From JBMDXB01 sp048594975 (GTDB taxonomy: Bacteria; Acidobacteriota; Vicinamibacteria; Vicinamibacterales; 2-12-FULL-66-21): DNA of 64,000 nt. Position 1 is the first letter of the stretch; every line of letters starts with the position of its first letter. Where the stretch lies: assembly GCA_048594975.1 (NCBI GenBank), contig JBMDXQ010000011.1:1-64000 (forward strand), given 5' to 3'. Shown here in pieces: positions 1 to 8,087 of this stretch. The notes beneath the pieces are model-generated. The model did not search any database. It was not told the DNA's origin and saw only the letters and a list, made by a program, of their open reading frames with translations. The position numbers and the translations under genes were made by a program.

Positions 1-195
1 ACGGCCGACCCTCGTACCGCACGATGCACTCGATGCCGAGCTTGTCCATCCGAGCACATCGAGATCGCGGCGCCCGCCGAGACGCCTCGAGGCCACGCGC
101 ATCGCGTCGAGGTTCCACCGTGCGGCGTTCGCGCGCAGGAACTGGAGTGGGCGCGCGGCGTCGAGATAGGCCGCGGGTGGATCCGTCGATGGAGT
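1..195 (-). pseudogene. Alpha/beta-hydrolase remnant (frameshifted, cut by left edge)
   Basis: The minus strand reads PPAAYLDAARPLQFLRANA followed by ARWNLDAMRVA, the helix that precedes the nucleophile elbow in alpha/beta-hydrolases and esterases (compare family patterns such as DAARAVQFLR..A..W..DP.RVA). The expected GxSxG elbow is recovered only after a frame change, as GVSAGAAISM. A further frame change gives MDKLGIECIVRYEGRP. No frame stays open across these blocks, so this is probably a decayed gene with a deletion between the elbow and the last block. The rest would lie left of the window. Confidence 0.4.
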
Positions 196-205
196 CCTCT
201 GGTAC

Positions 206-577
206 ATGGGTCCGTACGGGTCACTCGCTTCTAATGATCCCTTCAAGGCCTTCGTAGACACTTGCGAACGGCTGCGGGCCGTGGCTGATCCAATTGCGTC
301 CGGGAGGTGGACGTTCATGGATGCAAAAGGAAGAAAGCACACGACGAGAATCGAAGTTGGAAACCGCAGCAGATTCCTGACGACAAAAACAGGAATTGGT
401 TCTGCCCGGTGTTCATTGAGGGCTGGACCCCGCACGTTTCCAGCAATGGGAGTTGGCCCCGTCGATTCCCTGGCGAACGCGAGCAAGCTCGTACGCGAGG
501 AAATCGTCTCCTTTCATATCGCGAGCGCCCCGTCAGAGTCGAGACCGCGCAGCAGACGGCGACACGGCCAGGGCTAA
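206..577 (+). pseudogene. Small conserved-domain gene broken by two compensating frameshifts
   Basis: Reading from the ATG at 317 gives MDAKGRKHTTRIEVG. The sequence then makes sense only in the next frame from 361 (KPQQIPDDKNRNWFCPVFIEG, then GWTPHV) and returns to the first frame near 437 (FPAMGVGPVDSLANASKLVRE). Joined, the blocks look like a small conserved protein of the RTRIEVG...PIPDD.N..W.CPV.IE...GVGPVD type, which I tentatively associate with DUF6968-like proteins. The shifts are one missing base near 360 and one extra (or two missing) bases near 436. This could be true decay or, less likely, assembly error; the decayed neighbours favour decay. Confidence 0.45.
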
Positions 578-582
578 GCCGC

Positions 583-708
583 CCAGTTCACCCGCCACGC
601 ATGCTGGCGATGATCGCCGTGGGTCTGTGGGGCGCGCAGTCGGGCGGCCACGTGCACGGCGCCTGGCCCGCCGTTTCAGCCGAATTGCGTCCAACGCGGC
701 TCGCCGTT
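583..708 (+). pseudogene. HupE/UreJ-like membrane protein fragment
   Basis: From the ATG at 601 the plus strand reads MLAMIAVGLWGAQSGGHVHG then AWP. This resembles the second half of the HupE/UreJ signature (HP..G.DH.LAM.AVGLWAAQ.GG.ALW..P), but the preceding histidine segment and all later membrane helices are missing, and the frame then runs into unrelated sequence. HupE/UreJ proteins are nickel-related membrane proteins or putative transporters. Only one helix-equivalent remains, so this is a relic. The identification rests on one short motif. Confidence 0.35.
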
Positions 709-797
709 GCGGTGCCCTTCCCGGGTGTGGCAACCTGCTTGCGCGCCCTGCATCCGCGATGCCCGGGCATCGCCTCTAGCTCTAGAAGGAGCCCTGA

Positions 798-1253
798 ATG
801 TCGACTGCGAACTGGTCACGCGAGCCGAGCCGGACGAACGCCACGGAATCCGCGTCATCGGACGAGCGGCGCGGCAGCGCGTGGATCGGGCAGGGAGTGG
901 TCGTGGAAGGCAAGATCACGAGCGCCCAGGATCTCCGGATCGACGGCAAGGTCGAAGGCACGATCGAAGTCGGCAACCACGGTCTCATCATCGGCGCCAG
1001 CGCCGCGGTCAAAGCGGACCTGGCCGCCAGGACGATACTGATCTGTGGTGCCGTAATCGGGAACGTCACGGCGGCCGAGCGGCTGGACGTGCAGGCTACT
1101 GCCTCCGTGGAAGGCGACATCAGCGCGCCGCGGCTGGTGATGATCGATGGGGCGTTCGTGAGGGGAAAAGTCGAAACGCGCGCCACTCGCGCATCGAAGA
1201 TCCGCAACGTTGATGGCGGTCCGGCAAAGGGCGAATCAGATTCGCGCCCATGA
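798..1253 (+). CDS. Bactofilin (polymer-forming cytoskeletal protein)
   Basis: A 151-residue protein with the bactofilin beta-helix core at about residues 30-130: WIGQGVVVEGKITSAQDLRI, then repeated strands ending in GNVTAAERLDVQ and VEGDISAPRLVMIDGAFVRG. Bactofilins assemble without nucleotide into cytoplasmic filaments, often at the membrane, and scaffold cell-shape or envelope enzymes. The N-terminus (about 30 residues, polar) and the C-terminal tail are short, as usual. AGAAGGAG lies 6-7 nt before the ATG. It stands alone between decayed genes and a small membrane protein, so context gives no partner. A second bactofilin lies at 49524. Confidence 0.9.
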   Translation: MSTANWSREPSRTNATESASSDERRGSAWIGQGVVVEGKITSAQDLRIDGKVEGTIEVGNHGLIIGASAAVKADLAARTILICGAVIGNVTAAERLDVQATASVEGDISAPRLVMIDGAFVRGKVETRATRASKIRNVDGGPAKGESDSRP

Positions 1254-1370
1254 TCCCGATGCGCAAGTTGCTCTCGGATCCTCAGGCACGAGCCGAGCTG
1301 TGGACGAATCCCCCGATCGCGGACACAGGCGACCTCACGACCGAAGCAGGGTTGCTGCTAAGATGACGCC

Positions 1371-1859
1371 GTGGCCACACCCCTGCGCCGCCCTGAAGTG
1401 CTGGCGGCATTGGTGAACGGCGTCATCGTCGCCTGCCTGCCATCGATTGCCGCCGGTCTGATCGCGCTCCTCGCGTCGCCTGACAATCCCCCGGTTCGTC
1501 CGCCCGACTGGTCTCGGTGGCCAGGGGCAATCCGGTTCTTCTTCACCAGCGTCGCCTTGATGTCCCCGTTTGCCTTGGCGGCTGCGTGGCGGACGTGGAC
1601 GCATGCACGGCGGTGGGGAGCCGGGCGTCGCGGCTGGCAGGGCATCGCAGAGGCCGGCGCCTGCGGTCTCGGCGCAGCGCTCCTCGTCTTGCTGCCCGCC
1701 ACCATCGCCCGTCCTCTCCAGTCGCCTCCCTACCTGGTCGTCTATGGCGGCCTCGGACTCATCGTGGGGCTGGTGCTCGGCCTTTTGCTCCTGCTGACGG
1801 CAACGATCGTGCTCACGCTGGCACCTCAAACCCCAGACAGAACGCAGCCAGTCGACTGA
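1371..1859 (+). CDS. Small four-helix membrane protein, unknown function
   Basis: A 162-residue hydrophobic protein with four likely transmembrane segments near residues 10-33, 52-72, 92-112 and 122-152, and basic loops between them. I do not recognise the family. The start is a GTG with no clear Shine-Dalgarno sequence. An extended -10-like TGC-TAAGAT ends 6 nt before it (1359-1364), which fits a leaderless transcript. The downstream neighbour is a truncated VWFA-related fragment. The original partner gene may therefore be lost. Confidence 0.6.
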   Translation: MATPLRRPEVLAALVNGVIVACLPSIAAGLIALLASPDNPPVRPPDWSRWPGAIRFFFTSVALMSPFALAAAWRTWTHARRWGAGRRGWQGIAEAGACGLGAALLVLLPATIARPLQSPPYLVVYGGLGLIVGLVLGLLLLLTATIVLTLAPQTPDRTQPVD

Positions 1860-1861
1860 CC

Positions 1862-2275
1862 AAGGCGTTTTCCCGCCGGGATCCGGCGACGTTTCTCGTC
1901 GGGAGGAGGGCGGGTTTGGCGACGGAGGAGGAGGGCCTTCTCGCGAACACTCAGGACTGGAGCCGCAGGGCGCTCGACGCCTGCCTGCAGCGCGTGGACT
2001 GGGCACATCAAGTACCACCGGCGATGCTGGGCAACGACGCGCTTCGACTGCTGCAGGTGCTGGGCGAACGCACCGGCGGGCGGGTGATCCACGCCGACTG
2101 GTCCCGGGATCTCGGGCCGGTCTTCGACGCGTTGATTCGCGAGTACCGCCAGCGCTACGTCCTGTGGTTCGTTCCGAACGGCGTCGCCACGGGTGACGGG
2201 TGGCACCCGCTCACAGTCAGACTTCGGAACCGGGTGGGCAGGGTGCACGCGCGGAGCGGGTACTTTTCACGCTGA
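1862..2275 (+). pseudogene. C-terminal remnant of a VWFA-related secreted protein
   Basis: From about 2020 the frame encodes MLGNDALRLLQVLGERTGGR, then a DL..VFDAL..EYRQRYVLWFVPN segment and VRLRNRVGRVHARSGYFSR before the stop. This is the C-terminal end typical of VWFA-related acidobacterial proteins: ALR.LAE.TGGR...LG..F..I..ELR..Y.LGY.P, then .VRV..R....R.GY. The intact relative at 32205 shows the same arrangement. The signal peptide and the VWA core are absent and there is no credible start codon or ribosome site, so this is a truncated relic. Confidence 0.6.
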
Positions 2276-2379
2276 GCGCCGCGCGAGGCGAGATCTCACC
2301 GCCGCCTGCCGGCGTCCAAGATCCGACGATGCGACGGAACCGCTCGTCGCAGGAGCGCGGTCAGGGAAAGGAACCGACG

Positions 2380-3024
2380 ATGCGCATAGGGATTCTGGGT
2401 ACGGGGGACGTCGGCAGGGCAATCGGCCGGGGATTCGTGACCCTCGGCCACGACGTGAAGATCGGCGGCCGTGACGCGAACGGCGAGAAAGCGGTCGCGT
2501 GGATGAAGGAGATGGGCGCGCGCGCCTCGGCCGGGACCTTCGCGGACGCTGCCGCATTCGGTGAGATCGCGGTCCTTGCCACGCTCGGCGTCGCCAACGA
2601 GAGCGCGCTGCGCATGGCCGGCCCGGACACGCTGCGCGGCAAGGTTCTGATCGACGCCACCAATCCGCTCGACTTCAGCGCCGGAGTGCCGCCGACGCTG
2701 GCCGTGAGCGGCAACGATTCCGGCGGTGAGCGCGTCCAGCGCCAGCTCCCGGACGCGCTCGTCGTCAAGGCCTTCAACACCGTCGGCAACGCGCTGATGT
2801 TCCGGCCCGACCTGCCCGGCGGCCCGCCCGACATGTTCATCTGCGGCAACAGCGACGAGGCCAAGCAGAAGGTCGCCGCCATCCTGAAGGACTTCGGCTG
2901 GGGCGTCATCGACGCCGGCGGCATCGAGTCCTCGCGCTACCTCGAAGCGATGTGCATGGTGTGGGTGCTGTCAGGGTTCCGGTCGAACAGGTGGACGCAG
3001 GCGTTCAAGATGCTGCGCAAGTAG
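2380..3024 (+). CDS. NADP-binding oxidoreductase (F420-dependent NADP reductase-like)
   Basis: A 214-residue protein opening with the Rossmann motif MRIGILGTGDVGRAIGRGF and continuing as the NADP/F420 oxidoreductase fold: GGRDANGEKA, the 'VLATLG' strand, ATNPLDFS near residue 97, and VVKAFNTVGNALM near residue 128. Relatives transfer hydride between NADP(H) and F420 or are uncharacterised NAD(P)-binding proteins, so the substrate here is open. The ATG at 2380 was chosen over in-frame upstream codons because GIxGxGxxG must be N-terminal and AAAGGA lies 7 nt before it. It is a single gene, followed by a strong hairpin terminator shared with the convergent neighbour. Confidence 0.82.
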   Translation: MRIGILGTGDVGRAIGRGFVTLGHDVKIGGRDANGEKAVAWMKEMGARASAGTFADAAAFGEIAVLATLGVANESALRMAGPDTLRGKVLIDATNPLDFSAGVPPTLAVSGNDSGGERVQRQLPDALVVKAFNTVGNALMFRPDLPGGPPDMFICGNSDEAKQKVAAILKDFGWGVIDAGGIESSRYLEAMCMVWVLSGFRSNRWTQAFKMLRK

Positions 3025-3055
3025 CCCCCGACTCGCCGCTCGAACAGGGCGCGGC

Positions 3056-3093
3056 GCCGTCGCGGGGGCCGGGAGATCGATCCCCGCGACGGC
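3056..3093. terminator. Bidirectional hairpin terminator
   Basis: A perfect 12-bp inverted repeat, GCCGTCGCGGGG (3056-3067) and CCCCGCGACGGC (3082-3093), with a 14-nt loop, sits in the 92-bp gap between two convergent genes. On the plus strand it is followed by a purine-rich GAGAAAA rather than a T run. Confidence 0.7.
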
Positions 3094-3116
3094 ACGAGAA
3101 AACTTCGGACGGCGGC

Positions 3117-3974
3117 TCAGCTGCGCGGTCCGCCCGTGATTTCGAAGTCCGCGTTTCGGAATGTCATGTGAGGCCGGCAGTCGATCCGCCGGGAACTCGG
3201 GTTCGAGCGGAAGCGCCCGGCATCGACGATGTAGATCCTGCCGGCGGGGACCCCGGAGAAGACGTACGCACCGTTGTTGATTGGCGTCGTGAGCTTCTGG
3301 CGGCCGGCCGAGATCAGGACCATCTCCCGCAAGGTGGAGCGGATCGCCACCTTGCGTCCGTCGCGAGTGTCCGTCGTTGTCCACACGAGCTGTCCGGTAA
3401 CCCGCCCGGAGACCGTGCACGTCCCCTGGTTGGTTGACGGAGGCGGCGTCGGTGGTCTCCCCGGCGGCTCATGTGTCGGTGGCGTCGACGGCGGCGGCTC
3501 GGGCGTCATCGGCGACGCCGGCGGCGGGGGCTCCGGCCGCGTCGGCGGCGCCGTCGCACCCCAGTGACGGACGTGCGGGAACGTGCGGCACAGGATGTCC
3601 CCGCTGAACCGGTGATTGAGGCACACCTCGACCTGCATGCTTCGCCTCGGCCGGCCCGGCGATTCCATGCGAAGAACGGTCAGCGCCCGGCCGCGGCCGA
3701 CGCGCACGATGGCACGGCCGATGTCATTGACCAGGCCTGGAACGGCGACGCCGTTGGCCTGGATCGCCGACGCGGTAACGGCGATGTCGTCAGGGCCGCG
3801 TGCGCCGTCGTAGCTGTAAACCACGCCGACGCGCAGTTCCGTGGGAGACACGTCGACGGCGTGGAAGCTGGAGAGGTCGTTGGTCTGCGCGTGCGCGACT
3901 GGTGGACCGGCAGGCGCCGGAGCCAACCCGGCGGCGGCAAGCGCAACCGCGATGAGGAGCAGGTGTCGAATCAT
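3117..3974 (-). CDS. Secreted proline-rich protein, unknown function
   Basis: A 285-residue exported protein. It has a clear signal peptide (MIRHLLLIAVALAAAGLAPA...AHAQ, cleavage probably after residue 30), a beta-rich N-terminal domain with one C..C pair, a Pro/Thr-rich linker (about residues 140-185: TRPEPPPPASP, PPSTPPTHEPPG) and a C-terminal beta domain of about 90 residues containing CTVSGRVTGQLVW and a YVFSGVPAG motif reminiscent of carboxypeptidase-regulatory-like folds. The start at 3974 has a strong GGAGGT 5 nt upstream. It lies 54 nt after the small gene at 4029-4355 and so could be the last gene of the sigma/kinase operon. Its role is unknown. Confidence 0.75.
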   Translation of the reverse strand: MIRHLLLIAVALAAAGLAPAPAGPPVAHAQTNDLSSFHAVDVSPTELRVGVVYSYDGARGPDDIAVTASAIQANGVAVPGLVNDIGRAIVRVGRGRALTVLRMESPGRPRRSMQVEVCLNHRFSGDILCRTFPHVRHWGATAPPTRPEPPPPASPMTPEPPPSTPPTHEPPGRPPTPPPSTNQGTCTVSGRVTGQLVWTTTDTRDGRKVAIRSTLREMVLISAGRQKLTTPINNGAYVFSGVPAGRIYIVDAGRFRSNPSSRRIDCRPHMTFRNADFEITGGPRS

Positions 3975-4028
3975 GTTCACCTCCTGCTCCAGAGAGCGAG
4001 AGCGGCCGCCGATTCCCGCCACGGATCG

Positions 4029-4355
4029 CTATGCCGGCCGGACGACCTCCATTTCTCCGCCCGAGCCCGGCCCCGATGGACCGGGCCAGCCGACTGTCTG
4101 GCCATCGATCGTCACGCCGCAATCGTAGCGGAACCTCTGGTCGGCTGCCGCCGTGACCCGATGCTCGATGGATCCCGGTACCTCCGGCGGTCCCCCGAAC
4201 GGCGAGCCGCCCCGGAAGTTGATTCGCACCTCGCCGTGCGGCGACACCCACCGGACGGGCTCGCCGGGGCGCACCGTCACTGTCTTGGCTTCCCGGCCCT
4301 GTTCGTCGAACGGGACCAGTGAGCCGTCCTCCACGCGCTTGATCGTAATCGTCAT
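4029..4355 (-). CDS. Conserved small protein of the sigma/kinase operon, unknown function
   Basis: A 108-residue beta-rich protein without a signal peptide. Features include a basic TITIKRVEDGSLVPFDEQG opening, a VTVRPGEPVRWVSPHG segment and a single cysteine near residue 79 (RYDCGVTIDGQ). The 'V.PGE.VRW..' pattern recalls cupredoxin-like or copper-binding beta sandwiches, but the His and Cys ligand set is not complete, so I would not call it one. Its ATG overlaps the TGA of the kinase gene (ATGA at 4352-4355), implying translational coupling and joint expression with the kinase. Confidence 0.7.
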   Translation of the reverse strand: MTITIKRVEDGSLVPFDEQGREAKTVTVRPGEPVRWVSPHGEVRINFRGGSPFGGPPEVPGSIEHRVTAAADQRFRYDCGVTIDGQTVGWPGPSGPGSGGEMEVVRPA

Positions 4356-7033
4356 GACTGGCTCCTTGTCTGAGTGCCGGCCCCGGCGAGCAGCTGCTGG
4401 AAGGCGGGATCGCGGCTGAGCGCCACGAGGTCCGGCTGGCGACTGAGCTCGCGGATGACCGCCGGGGTCGCCGTCTGCAGGAGCGCCAGCGTCCGCGCGC
4501 GCTCACCCAGCACTTCGAAGGTCAGCACCGCGCGGCGGATGACCTTGCCGTCGCCGGGCGCAAACCGGAGCGCCTGCGTCAGCTCGCGCCGGGCGGTGGC
4601 GCGCTCACCGAGCCTGGCCGCGAAGTACGCCACGAAGGCGCGCGCATAGCCGTTGTGCGGATCGTTCATCACTTCGCGGTCGGCGAGCTCGAGACCGCGG
4701 CGGTACGCGTCGGCCGCTTCCGCCGGCAGGCCCGCGCGGCGGCAACTGTCGCCGATGTTGACGAGCAGCACGAAAGTCGGACGGCCGCGGGCAAGCGCCT
4801 GTCGATAGAACGCCAGCGCCTCGCGATCGCGCCGCTGGTAGTTGAGCACGGCGCCGAGGTTGGTCAGTGCGGCGCTCGACTCCTCGAGCTCCAGCGAACG
4901 GCGCAGCATCCGCTCGGCGTCCTGGTATCGCCCCATGTCCCCGTACAGGCCGCCCAGGTTCGTGTGCGGAGCGACGAGGTCCGGGGCGGCGGCGATGGCG
5001 CGGAGCAGGTGGTGCTCGGCGCGCTCGTAGTTGCCGCGAAACTGATAGAACGCCGCGAACTCGAGGTGGGACAAGTAGTACTCCGGCTGCAGGTCCACTG
5101 CGCGCTGGTACGCGGCGGCCGCATCGGCCGGGCGCGTACGCGCGGCTTCGTACGCACGCCCCAGCCCGATCCACGCGGCCACGTTGTTCGGCTCCAGGTC
5201 CGTCGCCCGCGTGTAGTCGTCTATCGCGCGATCGGGCATGCCGCCGATGCGGTGCACGAGCCCCGACGCCATGCGCACCGCCGCGAGGTCCGGATCGCGG
5301 CGCTCGGCGGCAGCCAGGGACTGACGTGCGCGTTCGAGCCAGGTGCCATCGGCCGTGTCGCGATACCGCGCGGCGAACGCCTTGGCAAGCGCCGCGTGCG
5401 GCAGCGCCGACTGCGGGTCGAGACGGGCCGCTGCCTCGAGCAGGCTGATGGCGGCCTCGTCGTTGCCGACGCCGGACCGCAGGTTGAACATGCCCCGCGC
5501 GTACGCGCCGTACGCGGCCGCGCTGATGGGGGAGTCCAGCGGCGGCGCTGCCAGCCCGAGCGCCGCGCTGATCGTGCCCGCGAGCGCGGCAGGGATCCGG
5601 TCGATCTCGGCGGTGGGGTAGTCAGCCGATCCGCTCCGGGCGGCGACGAGCGTGCGCGCGTCGACGACCGCCGCGTGCAGCCGGATCGTCCCGTCCGCGC
5701 CGTCGAGCGGCGACAAACGCCCGGTCAGGACGTGCGTCGCCCCGAGAATCGTGCGCGCCTGCTCGGCCGTCGTCACACCGTACTTCAACGTCTCGGTCAG
5801 CGGAATGGCGACGAACGCGACGCCGGGCGGCCGAAGCCGCTGCAGCCGATCCGAGAGGTCGTGGAGCACGCCGCCGCCAAGAGCCACCATCGAATCCCCG
5901 GCGCCGACGTCGAAGGGGAGCAGCGCGAGCCGGACCGAGTCGGGCATCCGTGACGAGGTGCCAAACGTCTCGACGCCGGTCGCCGTGAGCACGACGAGCG
6001 CGGCAGCGATCCACCGCCACGCCATCGCCGGACCACGTTCGAGCGTCGCCGCGATTTCCGACGCGCTCCCCGGGCGGTCGGCCGGCTGGCGCGCGAGACA
6101 TTGCCGCAGGCATCGGCTCCAGCGCCGGTCGAGGCTGACGCCGGCAGCCGCCTGCATCCGCGCGCCGGCGCGTTCGTCGTCCGGCAACGCGCCGGTCACC
6201 ATCTCGTGCAGCACGACGCCCAGCGAGTAGAGATCCGAGGCCACCGACGCCGGCGCGCCCTCCAGCAGCTCGGGCGCGGTGTAGGACGACGCGCCGGGCC
6301 CGTCGCTGGCGCGGGCACCGCGCGCGCCGGCAGCGTCCGCGTGCTGGCGCGCGAGCCCGAAGTCGGTGATGACCGCGCGCCATCCGCCGCCGGGTGCCGC
6401 GGTGAGCATGACGTTGTTGCTTTTCAGATCGCGGTGCAGCACGCCCTCGCGATGCGCCGCGGCAAGCCCGGCGCAGAGCTGCCGCGCCACCTCGAGGGCG
6501 TCGTCCGGGGGCAAGGGGCCTTCGCGCGCAACGCAGTCCGACAGCGTCTCGCCATCGAGGAACTCCATCGCGAGCACGTCGACCGGACCGCCTGGCGCGT
6601 CGATCGCATAGATCCCGTAGACACGGCACACGTGGTCGTGCGTCACGCGCAGTGCGCTGCGCGCTTCCGCCGGCAGCCGGCGCGCGAACCCGGGCTTCGC
6701 GCACTTGAGCGCGCACCGCTGGTTGACCTTCTCGTCGACCGCCTCGTAGACGACACCCATGCCGCCTTCGCCGACCTCGCGAAGAATACGGAAGCGACCG
6801 GACACGAGCTGGCCGGCGGCAAAGCGGACGTCCGGATCCTCTCGCGGCACGAGGGGCTCGAGCAGGAAGTCGCCCATGACGTCGTGCAGGGCCGCACGAT
6901 CCAGGATCTCGCGCGCGAACGCGGTGTCGCCGCCGCAGGCTTCGACGACGTGCGCGCGCCGTGCCTCGGGCGGCAGGCGCACCGCCGTCTCGAACAGGTC
7001 CATGAACGCCGCGTCGTCGTCGTGCGGCTTCAC
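4352..7033 (-). CDS. Membrane-anchored Ser/Thr protein kinase with TolB-like and TPR domains
   Basis: An 893-residue PknB-type kinase. The kinase domain spans about residues 80-335: glycine loop GEGGMG (88-93), ATP lysine in CALKCAK (K110), HRDLKSNNV (catalytic Asp 202), DFG (224-226) and YTAPELLEG. A single membrane helix at about 337-355 follows, then an extracytoplasmic domain of the TolB-amino-terminal/CadC-associated type (about 365-480: VRLALLPFDVG...HVLTGRL) and a C-terminal array of tetratricopeptide repeats (about 520-870). The GTG at 7033 overlaps the sigma-factor TGA as GTGA, which sets the start. The kinase probably phosphorylates or scaffolds regulators in response to periplasmic signals; its target is unknown. 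All catalytic residues are present. Confidence 0.9.
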   Translation of the reverse strand: MKPHDDDAAFMDLFETAVRLPPEARRAHVVEACGGDTAFAREILDRAALHDVMGDFLLEPLVPREDPDVRFAAGQLVSGRFRILREVGEGGMGVVYEAVDEKVNQRCALKCAKPGFARRLPAEARSALRVTHDHVCRVYGIYAIDAPGGPVDVLAMEFLDGETLSDCVAREGPLPPDDALEVARQLCAGLAAAHREGVLHRDLKSNNVMLTAAPGGGWRAVITDFGLARQHADAAGARGARASDGPGASSYTAPELLEGAPASVASDLYSLGVVLHEMVTGALPDDERAGARMQAAAGVSLDRRWSRCLRQCLARQPADRPGSASEIAATLERGPAMAWRWIAAALVVLTATGVETFGTSSRMPDSVRLALLPFDVGAGDSMVALGGGVLHDLSDRLQRLRPPGVAFVAIPLTETLKYGVTTAEQARTILGATHVLTGRLSPLDGADGTIRLHAAVVDARTLVAARSGSADYPTAEIDRIPAALAGTISAALGLAAPPLDSPISAAAYGAYARGMFNLRSGVGNDEAAISLLEAAARLDPQSALPHAALAKAFAARYRDTADGTWLERARQSLAAAERRDPDLAAVRMASGLVHRIGGMPDRAIDDYTRATDLEPNNVAAWIGLGRAYEAARTRPADAAAAYQRAVDLQPEYYLSHLEFAAFYQFRGNYERAEHHLLRAIAAAPDLVAPHTNLGGLYGDMGRYQDAERMLRRSLELEESSAALTNLGAVLNYQRRDREALAFYRQALARGRPTFVLLVNIGDSCRRAGLPAEAADAYRRGLELADREVMNDPHNGYARAFVAYFAARLGERATARRELTQALRFAPGDGKVIRRAVLTFEVLGERARTLALLQTATPAVIRELSRQPDLVALSRDPAFQQLLAGAGTQTRSQS

Positions 7034-7620
7034 GATCGCCTCGTCCCGGCAGCCCCGGACCGCGGTGCGGTCGAGCGCTCGTAGAGCCACTGGCGCGCAG
7101 CCTGCCAGCGGCGCTGGACGGTCCGGAGCGGCGTGCCGAGGGTCTCGGCCGCCTCCTCGTCGGTGAGGCCGAGGACGAACTTCAGCTCGACGACGGCGCA
7201 CTGGTCGGGGTACTCGCGCTCGAGCGCGTCGAGCAGGCGATCCACCGCGAGTGCGGTCTCAATGCGTTGCTCGTCCCCGAGCAGCAGTCGCTCGTCGGCC
7301 TCGATCGACACCTGGGAGGCCTTCGGCCTGGCGCGCGCGTCATCGATGAGATACCGCCGCATGGCGCGGGCGGCGACGGCGAAGAAATGGCGGCGATCCT
7401 GCCAGTCGCAGTTCCTCGCCCCGACCAGCCGGAGGTAGGTCTCGTTGAGAAGGGCAGTGGGCGCCAGCGTGTGGCCGGCCCGCTCGCGGCGCATGTGGTA
7501 GCCGGCGAGGCGCCGGAGATCGGGGAGGACCAGCTCGAACAGCCGCGCCTCACCACTGCGGTCGCCCTGGCGCCACATCCTGAGGAGACGCGTGACTTCA
7601 CCGTGCGCCGGATCGCCCAT
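7030..7620 (-). CDS. ECF-type RNA polymerase sigma factor (TIGR02999-like)
   Basis: A 196-residue sigma factor of the acidobacterial/planctomycete ECF type (PF07638-like). Region 2 is at about residues 10-90 (LPDLRRLAGYHMRRERAGHT, TALLNETYLRLVG, RHFFAVAARAMRRYLIDDAR) and region 4 at about 125-185, with the helix-turn-helix GLTDEEAAETLGTPLRTVQR. The ATG at 7620 precedes region 2 at the usual distance. The stop overlaps the kinase start, a pairing common in this group, where the kinase or its TPR domain is thought to modulate the sigma factor. No anti-sigma factor is visible nearby. Confidence 0.9.
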   Translation of the reverse strand: MGDPAHGEVTRLLRMWRQGDRSGEARLFELVLPDLRRLAGYHMRRERAGHTLAPTALLNETYLRLVGARNCDWQDRRHFFAVAARAMRRYLIDDARARPKASQVSIEADERLLLGDEQRIETALAVDRLLDALEREYPDQCAVVELKFVLGLTDEEAAETLGTPLRTVQRRWQAARQWLYERSTAPRSGAAGTRRS

Positions 7621-7811
7621 GCGCTGCTCCGGACACCGCGTCGTGACCGTGACGGCGAGGGCGTCAGTATAGCCGAAGGCGGCCGGCGCGGGTTGTTTGA
7701 CGTTTGCTCTTCCCCCGGTCGAAGATTCGGGCGCCATGCTGCAACTGGCCGTCGCCTTCAGCATCGCCACCCTCGCCGCGCAACCGGGTTTCGCCGCAGC
7801 CCGACCCGGCA

Positions 7812-7900
7812 GTGATCGGGGTGGAAGCGGCGAAGCGCCACAGGATCAGCCAGTAGCCGCCCGCGAAGTATGCGTCGGAACGCGCCCCCTTGTCGGCGAG
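7812..7900 (-). pseudogene. Inverted N-terminal fragment of an M48 (Ste24-like) peptidase
   Basis: Reading the minus strand from 7900 gives LADKGARSDAYFAGGYW followed by LILWRFA. This is the conserved segment near the N-terminus of bacterial Ste24-type M48 peptidases (A..KARSDAYFEGGYWL.LW). It has no start codon and no continuation into the membrane helices or HExxH. The C-terminal end of the same kind of protein lies immediately beside it on the opposite strand, so the original gene has suffered both a large deletion and an inversion. Confidence 0.5.
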
Positions 7901-8054
7901 GCAGCCGGACGGGTTCGCCGAGGCGGCACTCCTGCTCGCCGACTACCGCAAGCTGCATCCGGGAAGGTGGGAAGAGCTGATCTTCTTCGATCACCCGTCC
8001 GGGTACACGCGCGTCCGAACGGCGATGCAGTGGAAGGCTGAACAGCCGAAGTAG
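7857..8054 (+). pseudogene. C-terminal fragment of an M48 (Ste24-like) peptidase
   Basis: From 7902 the plus strand reads QPDGFAEAALLLADYRKLHP, then GRWEELIFFDHPSGYTRVRT and AMQWKAEQPK with a stop at 8052-8054. This is the end of Ste24/M48 peptidases (FxHPS...R...A..WK). An in-frame TAG at 7854 and the absence of HExxH show that only about 50 residues survive. The preceding plus-strand ATG at 7736 begins a signal-peptide-like stretch (MLQLAVAFSIATLAAQPG) that may be another shard of the same gene. Confidence 0.6.
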
Positions 8055-8087
8055 ACGGCCAACGCCGAGCGACCACGCACCACCAGA

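Noticed and set aside
4029..4355. Cupredoxin call for the 108-residue protein
   Set aside because: The PGE.VRW-like strand is suggestive, but a full His-Cys-His-Met copper ligand set is missing.
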